Source of the DNA: Clostridium sp. DL-VIII
GTDB taxonomy: Bacteria > Bacillota > Clostridia > Clostridiales > Clostridiaceae
Direction: 5' to 3'
DNA: 64,000 nucleotides
NCBI RefSeq assembly: GCF_000230835.1
Contig: NZ_CM001240.1
Span: 4,738,779 to 4,802,778 of the forward strand
The notes beneath the pieces are model-generated. The model was not told where the DNA came from and searched no databases. It worked only from the letters and a program-made list of their open reading frames with translations. A program made the position numbers and the translations under genes. Below are positions 56,729 to 63,650 of this stretch, one piece after another; position 1 is the stretch's first letter; every line of letters begins with the position of its first letter.

Positions 56729-58120
56729 TTACATACGCATAGCCATAGGTAATGAAAATAACATTATATTAACTACTGCAAGCACTATTAATAAGACGGT
56801 ATATACAATTGTTACACTTATTTTTTTACTTTCATAATTGTTCTTAGAAATTCTATAAACAGTATATATTGATCCAAGAGTACCAATTCCTATTAATAAA
56901 AATTGAAGTACTTGTATTGTTGGATCATCAAGAATATTTGTAGAAGCATTCTGAACTTGAACTCCAAATAACTCTATAAATGTATAAAATATAGATTTTC
57001 CTTCCGCCAATAAATGGAATAAATTATGAGCTATATGAGCAGCCATGTCTAATGGTATAATGGCATATCCATACCTTGTGAAGTTTTCCTTTAATGAAGC
57101 TTTATTAAATATTTTCGCAACTGATCCTGTTATAGATAACAATATTACTGGTATAGCCATTGCTATGATAAAAGTTATGGTAAATGTTACTGCATAATTT
57201 TCTGTTCCAGTTACATTTTCAAGCCATGCTAGTATTCCATCCCATATGTTTAACATTGTAATATTTTGAACAAATACTATTCCCATGATTACAACTGCTA
57301 AAAATGCTGCATCAAATCTTGGCTTTTTTATAAACCATAATTCTTTAGTAGGTGGGCGCCATGATATTTTAATTGAATTGTTAGGACAATTCTTTACACA
57401 GTTACCACAGAAATTGCATTCTGAATTATCTTCCATTGTTTTCGGAAATTCAAACATCGGACATCCATTTGCCCTTTCACTTCCTTTATAACAGTGAGCA
57501 GCTGTACACTTAGCACATACTTCTTTTGTTCCACGCAATTGCAACATTCCTGCTCTGGAATAATTTCCAGATAATCCACCAAGGAAACAAAGATATCTAC
57601 ACCAAGTTCTACGCTCCCAAAATGCACCTGAGAATATTACTCCAATTGTTATAAGTAAAAGTAATGTTCCAGAACCTCTAGGTGATTCAACAACGCCAAA
57701 AACATGGTCACTCCAAGTAATAGCTAAGAACATTGCATCTATACACCATACTCCATATTTTCTTAAAAACTTAGGTACTGGCTTTTTACTTCCAACAAAT
57801 TTTTGGACTAAATCACTTAATGCACCAAATGGACATATTGTACACCAGAACCTGCCTGTTATGAATAGCAGAATAGGAAGAATAGGCCACCATAATACCC
57901 ATGTTCCTGCTGTACCAAAATTATCACCAGCATCAGTAGGCCCAGTTAATAGTTCAAATACAATAAACGCAAATACTAATCCTACAATTAATTGAAATAT
58001 TCCTGGATACCATTTACTTTTTATAAAGCTCTTAAGCAATTTATTATCTAATAAATTATTTTCTCTTTGCTCTTGTGATGACTTTACTTCATCACTTGAT
58101 TTCTTGTCCGACTTTGGCAT
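56729..58120 (-). CDS. NapH/NosR-like membrane iron-sulfur protein
   Basis: A 463-aa polytopic protein. Membrane part with the two CxxxCP-type motifs typical of NapH/NosR/CcoG (FWCTICPFGAL; WCRYLCFLGG), then a cytoplasmic ferredoxin part with CAKCTAAHC and CNFCGNCVKNCP for [4Fe-4S] clusters, then five more helices containing conserved-looking His (DMAAHIAHNLFHLL). NapH and NosR pass electrons from quinol; CcoG reduces copper during oxidase assembly. In this operon (polyprenyl synthase, DoxX, YtkA-like, then this) it may connect menaquinol to an extracellular copper partner; that is inference. Confidence 0.8.
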   Translation of the reverse strand: MPKSDKKSSDEVKSSQEQRENNLLDNKLLKSFIKSKWYPGIFQLIVGLVFAFIVFELLTGPTDAGDNFGTAGTWVLWWPILPILLFITGRFWCTICPFGALSDLVQKFVGSKKPVPKFLRKYGVWCIDAMFLAITWSDHVFGVVESPRGSGTLLLLITIGVIFSGAFWERRTWCRYLCFLGGLSGNYSRAGMLQLRGTKEVCAKCTAAHCYKGSERANGCPMFEFPKTMEDNSECNFCGNCVKNCPNNSIKISWRPPTKELWFIKKPRFDAAFLAVVIMGIVFVQNITMLNIWDGILAWLENVTGTENYAVTFTITFIIAMAIPVILLSITGSVAKIFNKASLKENFTRYGYAIIPLDMAAHIAHNLFHLLAEGKSIFYTFIELFGVQVQNASTNILDDPTIQVLQFLLIGIGTLGSIYTVYRISKNNYESKKISVTIVYTVLLIVLAVVNIMLFSLPMAMRM

Positions 58121-58146
58121 TAAACTGTCACCTCTATTCTTTATCT

Positions 58147-58689
58147 TTATTTACTACTTTTTTTCTTTACTGCAGCTACTATAATTATTACTGCTACTAT
58201 TCCAACAAATCCACCTATAACAACCCAGTTCGGACCTGCACTTACTACATCAACATCAAATTTTATATCTTTCTTTTCTCCATTTACTGTAGCATTAGCT
58301 GTAACAACCCATTTTCCTTTATCCGAAAAGTCTATATCTCCCATGTATTGACCTTGTCCACTACTTTCCAATGTTGCTTCAATAGGCTTTGACTTATCCA
58401 TACTCATTCCGCCCATGTCAGAACCTTTGTCCATTTCTGCACTTATCTTAACATCAGCATTATCAATTTCTTTATTATTATCATCATGTAATGTTACCAT
58501 CACATCATTCTTACCAGTTTTAGCTTTATTATCTTTATTAAAAGTTAACTCGACATTTATGCCACTTGCACTTTTTTCTGTTCCTTTTCCCATGTCCATG
58601 TTACCCATACCATCAGCAAAAGCTGCTGTTGAAAGACCTAACGTAAGAATTAAACTTAATAGTGCACCTCTAATTGTTTTCTTTTTCAT
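58147..58689 (-). CDS. YtkA/FixH-like secreted domain protein with Met motifs
   Basis: A 180-aa protein: signal peptide (GALLSLILTLGLSTAAFA), Met motifs GMGNMDMG and DMGGMSMD, an Ig-like YtkA domain (VELTFNKDNKAKTGKNDVMV ... GQYMGDIDFSDKGKWVVTA), and a C-terminal membrane helix (VIGGFVGIVAVIIIVAA). YtkA-like and FixH proteins accompany copper enzymes, and Met clusters suit Cu(I). Located between doxX and the NapH-like gene, 26 bp from the latter; the three form a likely operon. Confidence 0.75.
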   Translation of the reverse strand: MKKKTIRGALLSLILTLGLSTAAFADGMGNMDMGKGTEKSASGINVELTFNKDNKAKTGKNDVMVTLHDDNNKEIDNADVKISAEMDKGSDMGGMSMDKSKPIEATLESSGQGQYMGDIDFSDKGKWVVTANATVNGEKKDIKFDVDVVSAGPNWVVIGGFVGIVAVIIIVAAVKKKSSK

Positions 58690-58752
58690 TGTTTATAAAC
58701 TCCCTTCATCTGTAACATTTATTTAAAATTTGTATTTATCAAACTAAATTTC

Positions 58753-59259
58753 TTATGCTATGCTTGTTCTTTTGCTAAACTTCTTCTTCCAAAAAAATAT
58801 TAATAATTTATCAATTCCGATTGTATATGCATTAGCTCCAGCTGCCATTAATATTATGGCTGCAGTATATAAAATTGGATTAGTACTTGTTGTTCCTGCT
58901 AACATATAATTTAGATTCATAAGAGCACCACCAATTAAACCTGCAATAGTAAAAGCTCCAAGTATTAAACTAATACCAACAAGAAGTTCACCAACTGGTA
59001 CTATGTAAGTTAGAACTCCTGCATTCGGTAGTGCAACATTTTCTATAAATTTTGCATACCACCATTGTACTGATGGATGATCTCCACTTGCCTGTGCTAA
59101 CCCACCTTTTAGAAAGCCTGTTATTGCCGTCCCCGCTTCATTACCTACCCATTTCGGATCTTGAAGTTTTTCCATTGCTGGAATTAACCATTGGAATCCC
59201 AGCCATATACGAAGAATTGTCCATACAGGAATCAAGTACTTATTATTAAAAAGCTTCAT
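58753..59259 (-). CDS. DoxX/TQO small-subunit-like membrane protein
   Basis: A 168-aa four-helix membrane protein with DoxX features: WTILRIWLGFQWLIPAMEKL, the loop with GTAITGFLKGG, and VPVGELLVGISLILGAFTIAG. In archaea DoxD/DoxA form a thiosulfate:quinone oxidoreductase; most bacterial DoxX proteins are of unknown function. Here it is the second gene of the quinone operon, 39 bp after the polyprenyl synthase. GGAGG precedes the ATG. Confidence 0.78.
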   Translation of the reverse strand: MKLFNNKYLIPVWTILRIWLGFQWLIPAMEKLQDPKWVGNEAGTAITGFLKGGLAQASGDHPSVQWWYAKFIENVALPNAGVLTYIVPVGELLVGISLILGAFTIAGLIGGALMNLNYMLAGTTSTNPILYTAAIILMAAGANAYTIGIDKLLIFFWKKKFSKRTSIA

Positions 59260-59298
59260 CTATTTTCCTCCACTCTCTATAATTATTTTTAATGTATA

Positions 59299-60126
59299 TT
59301 AAGCTTTTTTTATTTCTCTATTAGACAAATCAATCACATAATTTAAAAGACTTATAAGTCCCTGTTTATATATTGATGTTTCCAAATTTTCAATTGCCTC
59401 GTCTGCTTTTATAGCAAACTCTTTAGCATTCTCAATTGTTATATTATTTTTAATGGCATTGCAATCGCCATCCATGCAATCATCTACTATTTGATATACC
59501 ATACCAAAATTCAACCCAAATTCCTCTAATTTTATAATTTCATCTTCGTTAGCTTCAGCTGCTTTTGCTCCAAGCTTGCAGCAAGCACTCATAAAAACTG
59601 CAGTCTTTCCTTTTATTATGTTCAGATAATCTTCTCTTGAAATTTCTTTATTTCTAGCCTGCTCAATTTCTGCTATACACATTTCCTCAATAACCTGCGT
59701 AATTATCCGCTTTTCCTCCATTGTTGGAAGCTTTAATAATATAGAAAATGCTTTAGCATAAAAAATGTCTCCTGATAAAACTGCTATCTTTCTTCCATGT
59801 ACATTATTTAATGTCTTTTGTCCACGACGAATTAAATCATTGTCAATTATGTCATCGTGTACTAAGCTGGCACTATGAATAAGTTCAATAGCTACGCTTA
59901 ATTCAATTAACTTTTTCTTTTGCTCCATAGTCATATTGGGTTTTATAGTTTTTGCTGAAAGTATAATTAGCAATGGACGAAGATATTTTCCAGGAACCTT
60001 AAAGAAATAATCGAATATATCTTTTGTTAGACCTGAATTAAAGTCCTTTCCCATATTCTTCAAAATCATCTCAACTTCATAGAGTTCTTTATCTACTGAA
60101 TTTTTTGTTTCTATAAAACTTAGCAT
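59299..60126 (-). CDS. Polyprenyl diphosphate synthase (menaquinone side chain)
   Basis: A 275-aa trans-prenyltransferase. First Asp-rich motif DDIID (91-95) in SLVHDDIIDNDLIRRGQ, second DDCMD (215-219). It builds the isoprenoid tail used by MenA. It is shorter than typical bacterial enzymes (about 320 aa), missing part of the C-terminus. It leads the operon with doxX, ytkA-like and napH-like genes, and its promoter box is at 60215-60247, so chain length synthesis is co-regulated with menaquinone and complex I. Confidence 0.85.
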   Translation of the reverse strand: MLSFIETKNSVDKELYEVEMILKNMGKDFNSGLTKDIFDYFFKVPGKYLRPLLIILSAKTIKPNMTMEQKKKLIELSVAIELIHSASLVHDDIIDNDLIRRGQKTLNNVHGRKIAVLSGDIFYAKAFSILLKLPTMEEKRIITQVIEEMCIAEIEQARNKEISREDYLNIIKGKTAVFMSACCKLGAKAAEANEDEIIKLEEFGLNFGMVYQIVDDCMDGDCNAIKNNITIENAKEFAIKADEAIENLETSIYKQGLISLLNYVIDLSNREIKKA

Positions 60127-60214
60127 GACTTCACCACCTCTCTCATTAATTTAAATCTTCTAGTAAAGTTATTTTATTTCAGTACTTTATATAAATGGAT
60201 GCCAGCCTTGATAA

Positions 60215-60247
60215 AGTATATCCAGAATTTGTGTAGATATTATGAAG
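60215..60247 (-). promoter_or_regulatory. Direct-repeat promoter of the polyprenyl synthase operon
   Basis: Minus strand: CTTCATAA (60240-60247), 3 nt, CTACACAA (60229-60236), 8 nt, then -10 TATACT (60215-60220). Confidence 0.75.
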
Positions 60248-60313
60248 ATGTTTTTAGCATTTTCAAACTTTAAATTATATTTAACCTAATAGAATTATTT
60301 AATAGAAATTTAA

Positions 60314-60352
60314 TAAGAGCCTTGACACAAGTTTTTTGTCAAGGCTCTTTAG
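60314..60352 (-). terminator. Terminator after micro-protein 2
   Basis: AAGAGCCTTGACA (60316-60328) is perfectly complementary to 60338-60350, 13 bp. Confidence 0.85.
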
Positions 60353-60364
60353 ATTTATTCTAAA

Positions 60365-60517
60365 TTATTTTTCTTTACCTATTTCACTTAATTTTTTCTT
60401 ATTCTTACTTCCTTTACCGCAGCAACATCCTCCTGACATGTTTTTTTTAGATCTATGATAAAGAATATGTGCAACTGCTAATATTATTATCCCTGTTATT
60501 ACCACTTCAGTAACCAT
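60365..60517 (-). CDS. Cys-rich single-pass membrane micro-protein 2
   Basis: A 50-aa product: N-terminal helix (VVITGIIILAVAHILY), then KNMSGGCCCGKGSKNKKK. It is like micro-protein 1 at 29941 in plan (helix plus Cys cluster) and resembles FeoB-associated Cys-rich proteins, again without feoB. GGAGGTG precedes the ATG. The promoter box at 60629-60661 lies 110 bp upstream. A metal-binding role near the membrane is inferred. Confidence 0.6.
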   Translation of the reverse strand: MVTEVVITGIIILAVAHILYHRSKKNMSGGCCCGKGSKNKKKLSEIGKEK

Positions 60518-60572
60518 ATTTAACACCTCCAAATACTTTATTAATACTTATTATCAAATATTTTTCTTTACT

Positions 60573-60616
60573 TTAGGCACAATCAAATAAATAATAAGTC
60601 TATTTTCATGTGCCTT
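60573..60616. repeat. Short interspersed repeat, copy 2
   Basis: AGGCACAATCAAATAAATAA, then TAAGTC, ATTTTCATGTGCCT: shares its first 20 and last about 12 bases with 49938-49994. The ends AGGCACA and TGTGCCT are complementary, so it folds as a hairpin. It lies between the promoter box and micro-protein 2. Confidence 0.6.
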
Positions 60617-60628
60617 ATTTAATTAAAA

Positions 60629-60661
60629 ATTATACCAAGAACATATGTAGAACTTATGAAG
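60629..60661 (-). promoter_or_regulatory. Direct-repeat promoter of micro-protein 2
   Basis: Minus strand: CTTCATAA (60654-60661), 3 nt, CTACATAT (60643-60650), 8 nt, then -10 TATAAT (60629-60634). Confidence 0.75.
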
Positions 60662-60736
60662 AAATCCTTATTATAATATTTAAATAAATATCACTTAATT
60701 CTTTTACTAATCATGATTCTATCTAGTCTTTATAAA

Positions 60737-60776
60737 AAAAAGCCCATACCATTATAAGTACAGACTTTTTTTAGAT
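60737..60776 (-). terminator. Terminator region upstream of the promoter box
   Basis: AAAAAGTC-TG-TAC pairs with GTA-TG-GGCTTTTT on the minus strand, ending transcription from the cell-wall repeat gene at 60850. Confidence 0.7.
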
Positions 60777-60849
60777 ACTATTTGTTTTTTCTTAAACTTT
60801 ATATAGGAGCATAAAATAAATTCTTAATATTAACTTACCAAAAATTTGT

Positions 60850-61392
60850 TTAATCTACAAAACCATGTCCTATTATTTTATAATTATTCATATCTACAAA
60901 TACAGTTATAATATTAGGTTCTATTTCATTTTTAGTTGGGAAATCAATTAAATATACTTGTTTCCCTATATAAGATTTGTCATTTATTGTTCCCATACCG
61001 TCCTCTAAAGTTATTTTAGAAATTTCACTATCCTGCCATGATCCTGATACACTCTGTCGTTCCCCTGAAGTCAGCTCATTGAATACGGTTTCTCTAATTT
61101 TTTGTTTTAAATTTGATGAAGCATCTTCTGATTCTTGAATCCACGCACCGTTAGAACCAATTTGATATCCATCTACAGTTGTATCATGCACCATGTATCC
61201 ATCAGAACTAAAGTAATACCACTTGCCATCAATGTTTCTCCAGCCTACAACATATGAATTATTTCCAGTATTCCACCACCAGCCATTAGAATCTTGTTTC
61301 CAACTTGCACTTACACCCATTGGATTTAACGCAAAAATTGAAGCTATTACTAACGCGCTCCCCATTACCTTTGTTAATTTTAGCTTTTTCAT
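60850..61392 (-). CDS. Secreted cell-wall-binding (choline-type repeat) protein
   Basis: A 180-aa protein from the ATG at 61392 (GGGAGAAG site; the frame to 61446 adds a cytosolic head). Signal peptide VMGSALVIASIFALNPMGVSA, then two to three CW_binding repeats (WKQDSNGWWWNTGNNSY, VGWRNIDGKWYYFSSDGYM, TTVDGYQIGSNGAWIQ) that bind wall teichoic acids, and a C-terminal domain of about 85 aa without a recognised family. Probably a small surface protein. Confidence 0.75.
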   Translation of the reverse strand: MKKLKLTKVMGSALVIASIFALNPMGVSASWKQDSNGWWWNTGNNSYVVGWRNIDGKWYYFSSDGYMVHDTTVDGYQIGSNGAWIQESEDASSNLKQKIRETVFNELTSGERQSVSGSWQDSEISKITLEDGMGTINDKSYIGKQVYLIDFPTKNEIEPNIITVFVDMNNYKIIGHGFVD

Positions 61393-61671
61393 TTTTACTT
61401 CTCCCTTTTCTTTTATTATTTTCCTACGTCTCTTTAATATATCCAATTATAACATGCTTTTTCACCATTAATCAATTTTAATATAAACATTATTGAGATA
61501 TTTTTTAATGTTATTCGTATTAAATCATGAATAATCTTAATTATATTATGAATTACATAAGTAAGAAGTTAAATTTCTCTCTATACAAAATACATGCAAC
61601 ATTATAATTTATAAAACGGCTGTATATAATTTCATTTTTTGTGAATACTATCAACGGAAACAACTTAACTC

Positions 61672-61720
61672 AAAATAGAGATAGCCTTTTACTACTTACA
61701 TTTAATGCCATCTCTATTTT
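61672..61720. terminator. Isolated hairpin, no obvious gene upstream on either strand
   Basis: AAAATAGAGAT-AGC (61672-61685) pairs with GCC-ATCTCTATTTT (61707-61720) with T's on the plus side. It lies between the cell-wall gene and the EamA gene, which diverge, so it may end a small untranslated RNA read from about 61450. The rest of 61447-61837 shows nothing else. Confidence 0.4.
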
Positions 61721-61837
61721 TGCATAAATATAATATAGTTAAACAATATTTTCATATCTTGTATTATGCTTAAAGTTATGAGAATATAGAAGTAGACTTT
61801 ATATTTTAAGGAGCTGATTCAAATTAATAATAAAGGA

Positions 61838-62740
61838 ATGATTTCTAATCTATTGTTATTGCTAACTGCTGCTATATGGGGATTTGCATTTGTAGCTCAA
61901 AGAGTAGGATCTCAATATGTAGGAGCTTTTACTTTCAACGGAATTAGATTTGCCCTCGGAAGTATTTCTCTTGTACCTTTAATTTTTTACTTAGATAAAA
62001 GAAGAAAAAATACTGAAGCTGCTAACGATAACATTGAGATAAGGACAAAAAAGATACTTATTCCAGGAATTTTAGTTGGTACAGTTGCCTATGCAGGTTC
62101 AACTCTTCAGCAAATGGGACTTATTTATACAACTGCTGGAAAAGCCGGCTTTATTACTGGATTCTATATGATTATTGTGCCTATAATAGGAATATTTCTA
62201 GGCCTTAAAATCACGAAAAATTCTTGGTTTGGAATAGGACTAGCTGTTATTGGCTTATACTTCTTAAGTGTAAATGAAAATTTCAGTGTAAATTATGGAG
62301 ATTTACTTGAAATAATCGGATCAATATTTTGGGCTGTCCACATATTAACTATAGATCATTTTTCAAAGAAAGTGGATTGTCTAAAACTATCATGTATTCA
62401 ATTTGCAACATGTTCGATTTTAAGTCTTGTATCTGCAGTTATTTTTGAACCAATTGCAATTAATGGGATAAGAGAAGCTTTAATTCCAATACTTTATGGT
62501 GGTCTGTTATCTGTTGGGGTTGCATATACTTTACAGGTTGTCGCTCAAAAAAATGCCAATCCAGCTCATGCAGGTATTATCATGAGTATGGAATCAGTAT
62601 TTGGTGCTATAGGTGGTGCACTTATGCTTGGAGAAACTATGAGCATAAGGGGCTATTTAGGTTGTCTTCTTATTATTGGAGGCATAATTATATCACAAAT
62701 TAAATTTTCTTCGGCTTTACAACACTCAGTCGAAATGTAG
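61838..62740 (+). CDS. EamA/DMT-family metabolite exporter
   Basis: A 300-aa ten-helix protein made of two EamA halves: AAIWGFAFVAQRVGSQYVGA at the start, VGTVAYAGSTLQQMGLIYTTA in the first half, and in the second AYTLQVVAQKNANPAHAGII with the signature MSMESVFGAIGGALMLGE. Substrates of this family are amino acids, nucleotides or other small metabolites. The ATG at 61838 has AAAGGA directly against it; an in-frame ATT at 61823 lies 9 nt behind AAGGAG and would add MNNKG-type residues (see findings). Terminated by a 15-bp hairpin. Confidence 0.85.
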   Translation: MISNLLLLLTAAIWGFAFVAQRVGSQYVGAFTFNGIRFALGSISLVPLIFYLDKRRKNTEAANDNIEIRTKKILIPGILVGTVAYAGSTLQQMGLIYTTAGKAGFITGFYMIIVPIIGIFLGLKITKNSWFGIGLAVIGLYFLSVNENFSVNYGDLLEIIGSIFWAVHILTIDHFSKKVDCLKLSCIQFATCSILSLVSAVIFEPIAINGIREALIPILYGGLLSVGVAYTLQVVAQKNANPAHAGIIMSMESVFGAIGGALMLGETMSIRGYLGCLLIIGGIIISQIKFSSALQHSVEM

Positions 62741-62792
62741 GTTTATCAATTGGTTCTTCTTATAAAATTAAAAATACTTCTCTAACTGGCAG

Positions 62793-62840
62793 CTCTAATT
62801 ATATGATCTTTGATTGGAATCATATAATTAGAGTTACTTT
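62793..62840 (+). terminator. Terminator after the EamA gene
   Basis: CTCTAATTATATGAT (62793-62807) is perfectly complementary to 62819-62833, followed by TTACTTTT. Confidence 0.8.
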
Positions 62841-62991
62841 TCCCGGGCAATAATCTTCCTGTTCCAGCTACTTTTTCATGTAGAAACAACGCTAAATGTG
62901 ATACCTTATTGTTCTCTTCATTAAATTCATCTTTAAACCATTGACTTTATATTTCTGTTCTAATAAAACGTGTTCTTCTCACATAATACAT
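62834..62991 (-). pseudogene. GNAT acetyltransferase, N-terminal remnant
   Basis: Behind a good AGAGGAG site the ATG at 62991 reads MYYVRRTRFIRTEI and stops at TAA; the same frame continues FKDEFNEENNKVSHLALFL, KVAGTGRLLPG, the first half of a GNAT domain of the ElaA/YitI type (where V-x-R-x-x-VFIEEQ, then DEFD-x-x-HL-x-x-x-x-VAGTGRL is usual). The text then runs into the EamA terminator, so the second half with the acetyl-CoA loop is lost. Confidence 0.7.
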
Positions 62992-63007
62992 ACTCCTCTT
63001 AAATATA

Positions 63008-63046
63008 GAAAAGAACCATGCCTTAGATACTAGACATGATTCTTTT
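63008..63046. terminator. Terminator after the intact GNAT gene
   Basis: AAAAGAACCATG pairs with CATGATTCTTTT (12 bp, one wobble) with T tracts, close to the stop of the gene at 63059. Confidence 0.8.
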
Positions 63047-63058
63047 TTATACTTTATA

Positions 63059-63586
63059 TCACAGTATTCTTTCATAAAGCTTGAACCAATCTAAACCATA
63101 ATCTCCAAGCCCTAAATCAACTGTGTCCACATACTTAAATCCACATTTTTCATATAGCCTTATTGCAGGCATATTCTTTTCATAAACATCTAAACGAATT
63201 GCTTTAGTATGTAACATATTTCCATGTTCAATAGAAAAATTTATTAATGCCCTACCTATACCAGATTTTAAGAAATCCGGATGTACTGCAAATGTGTATA
63301 CTACAAGAACATCAGAATAATCAGACTCAAAAGCCCACTTTACTGTATAATATGCTGTTTCTGGTCTATTGCTTAAGATAAGTGAGCCTACAATTTTCCC
63401 ATTATACCTTGCTACATATAGATTTTTATTATTAACTCCATCAATAGCATTTTGCCTAACAGGATACATTCCTTTTCTCCATCCAGGATAATTTATTCCT
63501 CCTGCCAAATAATCATTTAAATCATCATAAAGCTGTTCCAATTCATCAATATCATTTACACTTCCTAATTCAATAATAATATTCAT
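63059..63586 (-). CDS. GNAT-family N-acetyltransferase
   Basis: A 175-aa acetyltransferase: IIELGSVNDIDELEQLYDDL at the start, core strand VVYTFAVHPDFLKSGIGRAL with the acetyl-CoA loop, and AIRLDVYEKNMPAIRLYEKC followed by GFKYVDTVDLG. The substrate is not readable from sequence; the family acetylates antibiotics, amino acids or proteins. AAAGGAT precedes the ATG. Confidence 0.82.
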   Translation of the reverse strand: MNIIIELGSVNDIDELEQLYDDLNDYLAGGINYPGWRKGMYPVRQNAIDGVNNKNLYVARYNGKIVGSLILSNRPETAYYTVKWAFESDYSDVLVVYTFAVHPDFLKSGIGRALINFSIEHGNMLHTKAIRLDVYEKNMPAIRLYEKCGFKYVDTVDLGLGDYGLDWFKLYERIL

Positions 63587-63650
63587 ATGTATCCTTTCAG
63601 TTTAATGCAAAATATGATTAATACCTATAATACCTTTCATCATTAATTTA

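Noticed and set aside
61760..61800. TTATG-type repeats upstream of the EamA gene
   Set aside because: The copies are 12 and 9 bp apart, in the wrong orientation for the plus-strand gene, and lack a -10 at the fixed distance; not a tenth regulon box.
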